Origin: Oscillospiraceae bacterium
GTDB lineage: Bacteria > Bacillota > Clostridia > Oscillospirales > Acutalibacteraceae
Assembly (NCBI GenBank): GCA_029007475.1
Contig: JAQXHW010000120.1
Span: 1-9,529 of the forward strand
Direction: 5' to 3'
DNA: 9,529 nucleotides
Shown: positions 1 to 5,071 of the stretch, piece after piece
Layout of the letters: each line of letters starts with the position of its first letter
How positions within the stretch are numbered: the stretch's first letter is position 1
Translations under genes and position numbers: made by a program
The notes under the pieces: model-generated
Database searches by the model: none
The model's input: the letters and a program-made list of their open reading frames with translations, nothing else
Told to the model about the DNA's origin: nothing

Positions 1-120
1 ATCAATATAGAGCCGTGATTCAATTATGTTTTCTATCTCTATAATGTGAGTAACAAATCCTATAAAAATCAGATTCTGAATATATGTATCTTTTTCTATT
101 GTTTTATCAAATAATTCCAT
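1..120 (-). CDS. hypothetical protein, N-terminal 40 residues (cut by window edge)
   Basis: An open frame starts at the ATG complementary to 118-120 and stays open for 40 codons to the left edge, so only the N-terminus is seen. The start is supported by a strong purine-rich ribosome binding site (GGGGGA, complement of 126-131) about 6 nt upstream. The peptide begins MELFDKTIEKDTYIQNL and is rich in Ile and Glu. It has one short hydrophobic patch (around residues 18-26) and no recognisable motif. No family can be assigned. It is transcribed away from guaA's 3' end. Because a guaA-derived repeat lies between the two genes, it could be the first gene of an inserted element, but that is inference. 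Confidence 0.6.
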   Translation of the reverse strand, partial: MELFDKTIEKDTYIQNLIFIGFVTHIIEIENIIESRLYID

Positions 121-152
121 AATAATCCCCCATATAAAATATGTGTAAACTT

Positions 153-182
153 AGGGTACTACAGAAACAGATAACAAGTCAA
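153..182 (-). promoter_or_regulatory. possible SigA promoter for the left-edge gene
   Basis: On the minus strand TTGACT (complement of 177-182) is followed after 18 nt by TACCCT (complement of 153-158). The -35 is near consensus and the -10 keeps only the TAnnnT positions. It lies 33 nt upstream of the left-edge gene's start codon. This is a weak match, offered because it is the best placed one. Confidence 0.35.
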
Positions 183-220
183 CTAAAAACATCGAATTAC
201 TATTGTTAGTAGAGGTTTAT

Positions 221-249
221 GTAAGATAAGAAGTATATACTTTTCTTAC
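221..249. repeat. imperfect dyad, operator-like or hairpin
   Basis: GTAAGA (221-226) and TCTTAC (244-249) are perfect inverted arms around a central perfect 12-bp palindrome AAGTATATACTT (231-242). It lies upstream of the putative -35 of the left-edge gene. It could be a regulator binding site or a small hairpin. No U-tract follows in either direction, so it is not a convincing terminator. Confidence 0.4.
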
Positions 250-276
250 CAAATACAGGCTAAAATAAGTCTCCGC

Positions 277-308
277 ACTCCCAAGCCCATAGGCATAATC
301 GAGGGGGA
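277..308 (+). repeat. inverted copy of the guaA 3' end (att-like fragment)
   Basis: The plus strand at 277-308 matches the guaA coding strand over its last codons (complement of 430-461) at 30 of 32 positions, including an uninterrupted 19-bp match (277-295). Read in the guaA frame it gives TPKPIGIIEGD against TPKPIGTIEWE in the intact gene. Identity stops abruptly on both sides. The copy lies in inverted orientation 121 bp from the original. The guaA 3' end is a known integration site for genomic islands, so an attachment-site remnant is the leading explanation. The inverted orientation is unusual, because attL and attR of one element should be direct repeats. Confidence 0.8.
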
Positions 309-315
309 TGCAGGT

Positions 316-355
316 AAAAAAATAACCGCCAATCAACATAAGCTGAAAGGCGGTT
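316..355 (-). terminator. intrinsic terminator of guaA
   Basis: A perfect 7-bp stem, AACCGCC (324-330) with GGCGGTT (349-355), encloses an 18-nt loop. Read on the minus strand it is followed by A and then seven T (complement of 316-322), the standard intrinsic terminator layout. It lies 71 nt past the guaA stop codon. On the plus strand only four T follow, so it may also act weakly in the other direction. Confidence 0.75.
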
Positions 356-365
356 TTGTGACTTA

Positions 366-414
366 ACCAGGATATTTAAGTTTGTTCTTTTGGGGTAACC
401 CAAGTTTGTCTGGT
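366..414 (-). other. nested hairpin in guaA 3' untranslated region
   Basis: Outer arms ACCAG (366-370) and CTGGT (410-414) enclose a small perfect hairpin, TTGGG (390-394) with CCCAA (399-403), around a GTAA loop. An 8-bp direct repeat AAGTTTGT occurs at 378-385 and 402-409. It lies between the guaA stop and the terminator. It may be part of the messenger's 3' structure or recombinase arm sites. No function is established. Confidence 0.3.
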
Positions 415-425
415 GACAATTTATT

Positions 426-1406
426 TTATTCCCACTCGATTGTGCCTATGGGCTTGGGAGTGAGGTCGTAGAGGACGCGGTTGATACCGTCTACCTCGCC
501 GGTGATTCTGTCGGTGATTTTGTGGAGAAGTGCATAAGGTATCTCCTCGATGGTGGCTGACATTGCATCGGTTGTGTTGACAGCACGGATGATTGCAGGC
601 CAACCCTCGTAACGCTTGCCATCCTTAACGCCTACGGATTTAACATCGGGAACGGCGATGAAATACTGCCACACCTTGCCCGCAAGACCTGCGTTATCAA
701 ATTCCTCGCGGAGAATTGCATCGGCCTCACGGAGTGCATGAAGTCTGTCGCGAGTAATAGCTCCTAAACAGCGAACACCTAAACCGGGACCGGGGAAAGG
801 CTGACGGTAAACCATCTCATCAGGGAGTCCTAAAGCAGAGCCTACTACTCTTACTTCATCCTTAAACAGAAGCTTTACGGGCTCAACAAGCTCAAGCTTC
901 ATATCCTCGGGAAGTCCGCCTACGTTGTGGTGAGCTTTTACACCGTCACTCTCAAGAATGTCGGGATAGATTGTACCCTGTGCAAGGAAAGAAATACCTT
1001 CGAGCTTCATTGCTTCCTCATTGAAAACCTCAATAAACTCGCCGCCGATAATCTTTCTCTTTTTCTCGGGCTCTGATACACCTGCTAATTTATCAAGGAA
1101 GCGGTCGGTTGCATCAATATAAATAAGGTTAGCATCAAGCTCGTCCTTAAACACCTTGATAACCTGCTCGCTTTCGCCCTTACGCATTAAGCCGTGATTT
1201 ACATGAACACATACGAGCTGCTTGCCGATTGCTTTAATCAGAAGGGCTGCTACCACGGAAGAATCAACACCGCCTGAGAGAGCAAGAAGAACTTTTTTGT
1301 CCCCTACCGTTTCTCTGACTTCTGCAACCTGCTCGGCAATAAACTTGTCGGCAAGCTCCTTTGTGGTAATTCGTTCCATTGTTTCGGGTCTGACATTTCC
1401 TGACAT
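426..1406 (-). CDS. guaA: GMP synthase, ATP-pyrophosphatase subunit only (no glutaminase domain)
   Basis: It catalyses ATP-dependent amination of XMP to GMP in the cytoplasm, the last step of de novo guanine nucleotide synthesis. The ATP-pyrophosphatase P-loop SGGVDSS is at residues 44-50. The XMP-binding/dimerisation part has RQPFPGPGLG (201-210) and the canonical end TPKPIGTIEWE (316-326). The chosen ATG (complement of 1404-1406) sits 9 nt from GAGG. Two upstream ATGs in frame are poorly spaced or lie at the -10 box. At 326 residues it lacks the roughly 190-residue N-terminal glutamine amidotransferase domain of normal bacterial GuaA (about 510-525 aa), and no remnant of that domain lies upstream. 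It resembles the two-subunit archaeal GMP synthase layout, so ammonia would come from a separate glutaminase or directly. It has its own promoter and terminator. Confidence 0.93.
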   Translation of the reverse strand: MSGNVRPETMERITTKELADKFIAEQVAEVRETVGDKKVLLALSGGVDSSVVAALLIKAIGKQLVCVHVNHGLMRKGESEQVIKVFKDELDANLIYIDATDRFLDKLAGVSEPEKKRKIIGGEFIEVFNEEAMKLEGISFLAQGTIYPDILESDGVKAHHNVGGLPEDMKLELVEPVKLLFKDEVRVVGSALGLPDEMVYRQPFPGPGLGVRCLGAITRDRLHALREADAILREEFDNAGLAGKVWQYFIAVPDVKSVGVKDGKRYEGWPAIIRAVNTTDAMSATIEEIPYALLHKITDRITGEVDGINRVLYDLTPKPIGTIEWE

Positions 1407-1439
1407 ACTCATACACCTCAAATCATAGAATATGGAATT

Positions 1440-1468
1440 ATTATATTCCAATTGCATAGCATTTTCAA
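1440..1468 (-). promoter_or_regulatory. SigA promoter of guaA
   Basis: The minus strand reads TTGAAA (complement of 1463-1468), 17 nt, then a perfect TATAAT (complement of 1440-1445). Transcription should start near 1433, leaving a leader of about 27 nt before the guaA start. That is too short for a purine riboswitch. It also shows that guaA is transcribed independently of fakAB and that the N-terminal truncation is not an artefact of start choice. Confidence 0.7.
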
Positions 1469-1509
1469 GAGTTTCAATAATAAAATATGAAAACTTTTTT
1501 TAGAAATTT

Positions 1510-1526
1510 GTGTATAAACTATACAC
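1510..1526. promoter_or_regulatory. perfect 17-bp palindrome upstream of the guaA promoter
   Basis: GTGTATA, AAC, TATACAC forms a perfect 7+3+7 dyad centred about 85 nt upstream of the predicted guaA transcription start, between the fakB terminator and the guaA -35 box. The size and symmetry suit a dimeric regulator such as a GntR- or TetR-type protein. No regulator is identified, and it could instead be a weak hairpin. Confidence 0.4.
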
Positions 1527-1551
1527 CTTCAGCTATCAAATTTCCGACAAT

Positions 1552-1583
1552 AAAAACAGGCATTTTCATCTTGAAAACACCTG
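1552..1583 (-). terminator. intrinsic terminator of the fakA-fakB operon
   Basis: Arms at 1557-1567 and 1573-1583 pair over 11 bp (two G-U wobbles on the minus-strand RNA) with a 5-nt loop. On the minus strand five T follow (complement of 1552-1556). It lies just past the fakB stop codon and separates fakAB from guaA. Confidence 0.75.
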
Positions 1584-1594
1584 CTTTATTGCTT

Positions 1595-2461
1595 TTATCT
1601 GTGTTTTGCGTGGAAAGATACACCAACGCAGTTAGGTCCGCAATGACTACCTGCCGTGGGATTTACAGCAACAATTTCGCAGTCAAGCTCACCGAACTTC
1701 CCGATAAGCATATCGCGGATTTCCGCAGCCGTTTCATAGGCATCGGTATGGCCGATAATCACCTTATGGTCCTTTACGTTGTCGCCGAGCTCATCTACAT
1801 AGGAAACAAGTCTTGCGAGAGCCTTGGCTCTGCCCTTTTCCTTACCGATGCTGAGCATTTTTCCCTCATCGTTGATATGAATAATGGGACGTATACCGAT
1901 AAGGTTGCCCATAGCTGCTGAGATACCGCTTACTCTGCCGCTGCGCTTAAAGAATTTGAGGTCGTCGGCAAAGAAATATACTGCGAATTTATTAACCTCG
2001 GTTTCTGCCCATTTGATTATCTCCTCGGGGGTCTTTCCGAGCTTAAGCATTTCGCTTACCTCGTAAAAAATGTTAAGACTTAAAATCGTGATACCCTTGG
2101 TATCAAGTCGGTAGAATTTTCTTTCGGGATATTTTTCCTTGAGAATTGCAACAGCTTCGTCCATGTTGTTGAAGGTCATGGACATAGCTGCAGAGAAGCT
2201 CACGTAAAAAATATCATTGCCTGCTGCGAAATGTGGCTCAAAATACTGAATATATCTCTCAGTGTTGATAGCGCTGGTGGTAGGCATTGAGCCTGCACGA
2301 AGGCTGTCATAAAAAGCCTTGCTGTCAAATTCCTCAAAATCCACATAAGGGAAAACATCCTTATCGTTAAGGGTATAGGGCATACTGATAAGCTCGAAGC
2401 CACGCTCCTTTGCCAACTTCGAGTTTACATCCATATCAGTATCGGTAAAGAATACAAACAT
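1595..2461 (-). CDS. fakB: DegV-family fatty acid-binding protein (FakB-type)
   Basis: FakB proteins hold a fatty acid in the cytosol while FakA phosphorylates its carboxylate. The acyl phosphate then enters phospholipid synthesis through the PlsX/PlsY route. The 288-residue length is normal for DegV. Visible motifs are TDTDMDVN (6-13), PTTS (60-63), RSGRVSG (173-179), IRPI (190-193), and the C-terminal GSHCGP (271-276), whose His matches the fatty acid carboxylate-contacting His of FakB. The usual SSxLSGTY segment is replaced by SFSAAMSMT (88-96), so acyl specificity may differ. The start is the ATG complementary to 2459-2461, 8 nt from GAGG; a GTG nine bases upstream overlaps that ribosome binding site and is rejected. 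The ribosome binding site overlaps the fakA stop codon, so the two genes are probably translationally coupled. Confidence 0.88.
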   Translation of the reverse strand: MFVFFTDTDMDVNSKLAKERGFELISMPYTLNDKDVFPYVDFEEFDSKAFYDSLRAGSMPTTSAINTERYIQYFEPHFAAGNDIFYVSFSAAMSMTFNNMDEAVAILKEKYPERKFYRLDTKGITILSLNIFYEVSEMLKLGKTPEEIIKWAETEVNKFAVYFFADDLKFFKRSGRVSGISAAMGNLIGIRPIIHINDEGKMLSIGKEKGRAKALARLVSYVDELGDNVKDHKVIIGHTDAYETAAEIRDMLIGKFGELDCEIVAVNPTAGSHCGPNCVGVSFHAKHR

Positions 2462-2471
2462 TTTAGTCACC

Positions 2472-4121
2472 TCATAAACAAATAATCATATAGTCATAAA
2501 CAGGCTGGGCCCCGTTAATGAGAACAATTTCTGAATTCTTCATTGCTTTTTCAAGCTTACCGTGGACGTTTGCTGCCTCTTCCTCTGAGACATCATTTCC
2601 AAAGCATAGAAGTATAACATCATAGTCTGACGCAATATTCTCGGAGAGCTTAAGCAGAGCTTCCTCAACATCCTCGGAGTTAGAGAGGATATCGTCGCCG
2701 CAAATACCGATAAATTCGCCCTCTTTTACAACTGCTCCACCCACGGAAGAATCGCGTACTGCACGGCAAACCATACCTGTGCTCACGTCGGCCATAGCGT
2801 CGGTTAAATCCTGCATCATAGCTTCAATATCATCGCAATCGGGGTCGAAAGCGCACATAGCAGCATAGCCCTGACCGATGTTCTTACTACCCAGCACATG
2901 AACCTTAGCTTTGTCATAAAGCTCGGCGGCCGAATCGGCAGTCATAACTACGTTTGAGTTATTCGGAAGAACGATTATATTCTCCGCATTAACCTTATCA
3001 AAAGCGTCAATCAGGTTGGCAACAGAAGGATTCATGCACTGACCGCCGTCAACAACAATATCAACACCTGAATCGGTTAAGATATTACATATTCCCTCTC
3101 CTGCGCCAACAGCTACGACAGCTATCTTTTTCTTTTTATTCATTGAGGGAGCAACGTACCTGTTTTTCACGGTGGTCTCGTTATGCTGGAGGGTCATATT
3201 TTCTATTTTAAGGGTTAAAAACTCGCCGTATTTCTGCGCATGGGAAAGCACATCACCGGGGGTTTTTGTGTGAACATGAACCTTCACTACCGTACCGTCA
3301 ACAAAGGAAACTACCGAGTCGCCTACTGAATTAAGAAAAGCGGTAAAATCATCTAAATTGAAGGCTTCAACGCCGCCCTTTTCATTCAATAGCTGCAACA
3401 GAAACTCGGTGCAATAGCCGAAATCCAAGGAGCTATCCTCGTTAAACTTTGAAAAATCTACGACAGGAGCCTCAGACTCACTTTCAAAGCTGTACTCGTT
3501 CTTTCTTCCTTCCAAAGCATTGAGCATTCCCTCAAAAATAAATACAAGCCCTGCGCCGCCGCTGTCTACGACTCCGGCCTCAGCCAGAACCTCTAAAATC
3601 TCGGGAGTACGTTCCAATGACCTCTTGAGCTCGTCAAAAAGGTCGTTGAAGTATGAGTTTACAGTTGTATCCTCTTTCGCCGTACCTGCGGCATAAAGAC
3701 AGGCATCACGATATACTGTTAGAATCGTACCCTCAACAGCCTTGGCAACAGACTCATACGCGCGCTTGACACCGGTATGCAGAGCATTCGAGAGCACTGA
3801 AACATCAGCGGTTGTGCTGTGAGAAAGTCCCTCGGCAATACCCGCAAAAATTCTTGAGAGGATAACTCCCGAATTACCCCTGGCGCCCATGAGCATACCC
3901 TTTGCAAGAGTAGTGCTTACAACATCAAGAGCATCATCCTCCAAGTCATAGATTGCTTTGCATCCGGACTGGAGAGTCATAAACATATTGTCACCTGTGT
4001 CGCCGTCGGGTACAGGAAAGACATTCAAATCATTAACTATGGACTTATTGGCACGAAGATTATTCGCACCCTCAAAGACCATTTGAGCAAACAGTTTGCC
4101 GTCGAGAGTACTCTTTTCCAT
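2472..4121 (-). CDS. fakA: fatty acid kinase catalytic subunit FakA (YloV/DAK2 family)
   Basis: This is the ATP-dependent kinase that phosphorylates FakB-bound fatty acids. At 549 residues it matches the usual FakA length. The N-terminal DhaL/DAK2 kinase domain (about 1-200) shows NVFPVPDGDTGDN (33-45, Mg-binding Asp cluster), GARGNSG (79-85) and VDSGGAG (185-191). The middle domain has YCTEF (Cys237) and HVHT (His282, His284), the positions that form a metal site in characterised FakA. The C-terminal DegV-like domain has GGQCMNPS (359-366) and LPNNSNV (385-391). The start is the ATG complementary to 4119-4121, preceded by AGGTGA (complement of 4125-4130). It is first gene of the operon with fakB (start 10 nt past the fakA stop) and is driven by a perfect-consensus promoter. 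Confidence 0.95.
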   Translation of the reverse strand: MEKSTLDGKLFAQMVFEGANNLRANKSIVNDLNVFPVPDGDTGDNMFMTLQSGCKAIYDLEDDALDVVSTTLAKGMLMGARGNSGVILSRIFAGIAEGLSHSTTADVSVLSNALHTGVKRAYESVAKAVEGTILTVYRDACLYAAGTAKEDTTVNSYFNDLFDELKRSLERTPEILEVLAEAGVVDSGGAGLVFIFEGMLNALEGRKNEYSFESESEAPVVDFSKFNEDSSLDFGYCTEFLLQLLNEKGGVEAFNLDDFTAFLNSVGDSVVSFVDGTVVKVHVHTKTPGDVLSHAQKYGEFLTLKIENMTLQHNETTVKNRYVAPSMNKKKKIAVVAVGAGEGICNILTDSGVDIVVDGGQCMNPSVANLIDAFDKVNAENIIVLPNNSNVVMTADSAAELYDKAKVHVLGSKNIGQGYAAMCAFDPDCDDIEAMMQDLTDAMADVSTGMVCRAVRDSSVGGAVVKEGEFIGICGDDILSNSEDVEEALLKLSENIASDYDVILLCFGNDVSEEEAANVHGKLEKAMKNSEIVLINGAQPVYDYMIICL

Positions 4122-4139
4122 AGGTCACCTCTATATATT

Positions 4140-4154
4140 GTTGACTAAGTAAAC
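4140..4154. promoter_or_regulatory. 15-bp imperfect dyad in the fakA leader, possible operator
   Basis: GTT-n-ACT-A-AGT-n-AAC is symmetric except for one base pair. It lies between the predicted transcription start (about 4171) and the fakA ribosome binding site, a typical place for a repressor roadblock. MarR-type fatty acid regulators bind sites of this size, but the sequence does not clearly match any known consensus. Confidence 0.35.
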
Positions 4155-4177
4155 AAAATCACAAAATACATATAAGA

Positions 4178-4206
4178 ATTATAACAAAACTATGAACTTA
4201 TGTCAA
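4178..4206 (-). promoter_or_regulatory. perfect-consensus SigA promoter of fakA-fakB
   Basis: The minus strand reads TTGACA (complement of 4201-4206), exactly 17 nt, then TATAAT (complement of 4178-4183). Both hexamers and the spacer are at consensus. The predicted start near 4171 leaves a leader of about 50 nt. Such a strong core promoter suggests high constitutive output unless repressed. Confidence 0.85.
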
Positions 4207-4229
4207 TCAAAATACGACAATTTACGTAA

Positions 4230-4424
4230 GTAAGTTATTGGACTATACGAATAGTGTTCAAAACTGATTATAACCAATACTTTACTTCCGGATATAGTGA
4301 TTTCAAATCATCAGGAACAGAAACAGCCGCAGGCTATCTTAACAACCTACTCAACATCAATCCTATACTAAACAGACCTCATCTAAGCATTGCAGTAAAT
4401 TCAGCTAAAGAATTGCACCCTTGA
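4230..4424 (+). other. intergenic stretch with a possible decayed coding remnant
   Basis: The region between the divergent fakA promoter and tRNA-Leu has no convincing gene. One plus-strand frame is open from 4230 to a TGA at 4422-4424 (64 codons) and its translation looks protein-like in the second half (for example TETAAGYLNNLLNINP). It has no ATG and no ribosome binding site before the only GTG (4254). The opposite strand also reads protein-like, but with several stops. It could be the tail of a lost gene in either orientation, or chance. No family is recognised. Confidence 0.25.
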
Positions 4425-4504
4425 TATAACAAAACCTCCTATGATAGATGTTATATTTCTACCAGTTTTTGTTCGAGCGACGGAAGCAATACAAAAGAAA
4501 ACAC

Positions 4505-4533
4505 TTGATTTTTTTCGAAGTATATTATATAAT
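4505..4533 (+). promoter_or_regulatory. promoter of tRNA-Leu
   Basis: TTGATT (4505-4510), 17 nt, and a perfect TATAAT (4528-4533) place transcription start near 4540, about 17 nt before the mature tRNA 5' end. Position and quality fit a dedicated tRNA promoter. Confidence 0.75.
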
Positions 4534-4556
4534 ATCAACTGTTGCAAATATAATAA

Positions 4557-4642
4557 GCCGGTGTGATGGAATGGCAGACGTGACGGACTCAAAATCCGTT
4601 GGTGGCGACACCGTGCGGGTTCAAGTCCCGCCACCGGCACCA
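4557..4642 (+). tRNA. tRNA-Leu (anticodon CAA), CCA encoded
   Basis: This 86-nt class II tRNA reads UUG codons. The acceptor stem GCCGGTG (4557-4563) pairs perfectly with CACCGGC (4632-4638), followed by discriminator A and an encoded CCA (4640-4642). The anticodon stem ACGGA/TCCGT carries the loop CTCAAAA with anticodon CAA. The long variable arm GGTG-GCGA-CACC is the mark of a Leu-type tRNA, and the T-arm GCGGG-TTCAAGT-CCCGC is canonical. It has its own promoter upstream and terminator hairpins downstream. tRNA 3' ends are common integration sites, and the AT-rich cassette begins shortly after this one. Confidence 0.97.
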
Positions 4643-4648
4643 CGTCGT

Positions 4649-4687
4649 GTGTTCATAACAGATTCTAGTTATGAACACTCGATTTTT
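4649..4687 (+). terminator. first hairpin downstream of tRNA-Leu
   Basis: A perfect 11-bp stem, GTGTTCATAAC (4649-4659) with GTTATGAACAC (4668-4678), with an 8-nt loop, is followed after four bases by five T (4683-4687). It can act as a terminator or as a 3' processing structure for the tRNA precursor. Confidence 0.55.
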
Positions 4688-4698
4688 AATAGTAAAAT

Positions 4699-4733
4699 AG
4701 CCTTTCTCTTTTTTGAGAAGGGCTTATTTTTTT
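4699..4733 (+). terminator. intrinsic terminator of the tRNA-Leu transcript
   Basis: A 10-bp stem (4699-4708 with 4715-4724, one G-U pair) with a six-T loop is followed by seven T (4727-4733). This is a textbook intrinsic terminator and ends the tRNA transcription unit. Confidence 0.85.
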
Positions 4734-4791
4734 CGTTGTGTTTAGATTTCGGTGTGAAAATCCAATGCTCGTTAATAACGCTTACATTTTT

Positions 4792-4820
4792 TTGTAAAAC
4801 TATTGAAAAATTAATATATT
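4792..4820 (+). promoter_or_regulatory. candidate promoter of the lipoprotein cassette
   Basis: TTGTAA (4792-4797), 17 nt, then TATATT (4815-4820). It matches 4/6 and 5/6 consensus bases and lies after the tRNA terminator and before the large inverted repeat. If used, the transcript would start near 4827 and carry a leader of about 245 nt. The region is AT-rich, so chance matches are likely. Confidence 0.4.
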
Positions 4821-4836
4821 TATGATAATCTTAATT

Positions 4837-4999
4837 TGCTACACAAAACCGAATAAGTATTTTGGGAAATGGTGTTTTTATTTTTATAGGGATACTATAT
4901 CCTTTTTTGTACACACTATTTTTGAATTTGATAAAAATGCAAATTCCAACAGGTAGTGTGTATGAATACCATATCCCATTTATCTGGTTTTGTGTAGCA
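4837..4999. repeat. 163-bp nested inverted repeat (MITE-like or structured leader)
   Basis: Perfect terminal arms of 14 bp, TGCTACACAAAACC (4837-4850) and its complement (4986-4999), enclose further correctly nested arms: AAATGG/CCATTT (4867-4872, 4976-4981), TACACACTA/TAGTGTGTA (4910-4918, 4954-4962) and GAATTTG/CAAATTC (4924-4930, 4940-4946). This many colinear arms is not chance. The short AT-rich element with terminal inverted repeats and no ORF fits a miniature inverted-repeat element. Equally, the RNA would form one long hairpin in the leader of the lipoprotein gene. No clear target-site duplication is visible. Confidence 0.75.
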
Positions 5000-5022
5000 G
5001 CAATCGGAGTTTGCGTTTTTTG

Positions 5023-5059
5023 GTGTGGGTGACTTCGGTTGCTCACACTTTTTTATTTT
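5023..5059 (+). terminator. terminator directly against the lipoprotein ribosome binding site (possible attenuator)
   Basis: GTGTGGGTGAC (5023-5033) and GTTGCTCACAC (5038-5048) pair over 11 bp (with G-U wobbles) around a stable C(UUCG)G tetraloop, followed by six T, A and four T (5049-5059). The next base starts the ribosome binding site GGAGG of the lipoprotein gene. It either ends read-through from upstream or acts as a regulated attenuator for the cassette. It cannot be a neutral neighbour if the promoter is upstream of it. Confidence 0.7.
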
Positions 5060-5071
5060 GGAGGAAAGATA

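Noticed and set aside
187..363. Plus-strand open frame through the guaA-end copy
   Set aside because: It has no start codon or ribosome binding site; only the TPKPIG part is meaningful and that is the repeat itself.
1407..1433. Purine riboswitch ahead of guaA
   Set aside because: The predicted leader is only about 27 nt and shows no aptamer-like helices.
1487..1921. Plus-strand 144-codon frame opposite fakB
   Set aside because: It overlaps the well-supported fakB and its terminator on the other strand; no motif or ribosome binding site.
4401..4643. Minus-strand 80-codon frame across tRNA-Leu (MVPVAGLEPARCRHQR...)
   Set aside because: It is the antisense of the tRNA, a well-known false gene call; the tRNA fold is complete.
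4448..4825. Plus-strand 125-codon frame through tRNA-Leu (contains MADVTDSKSVGG)
   Set aside because: It reads straight through the tRNA and both terminator hairpins; the apparent conservation comes from the tRNA sequence.
4831..5046. Minus-strand 71-codon frame over the large inverted repeat
   Set aside because: It spans the repeat and the terminator stem, has no ribosome binding site, and its composition follows the AT-rich repeat.
4643..5071. CRISPR array or direct-repeat cluster
   Set aside because: The repeats here are inverted and nested; no regularly spaced direct repeats exist.
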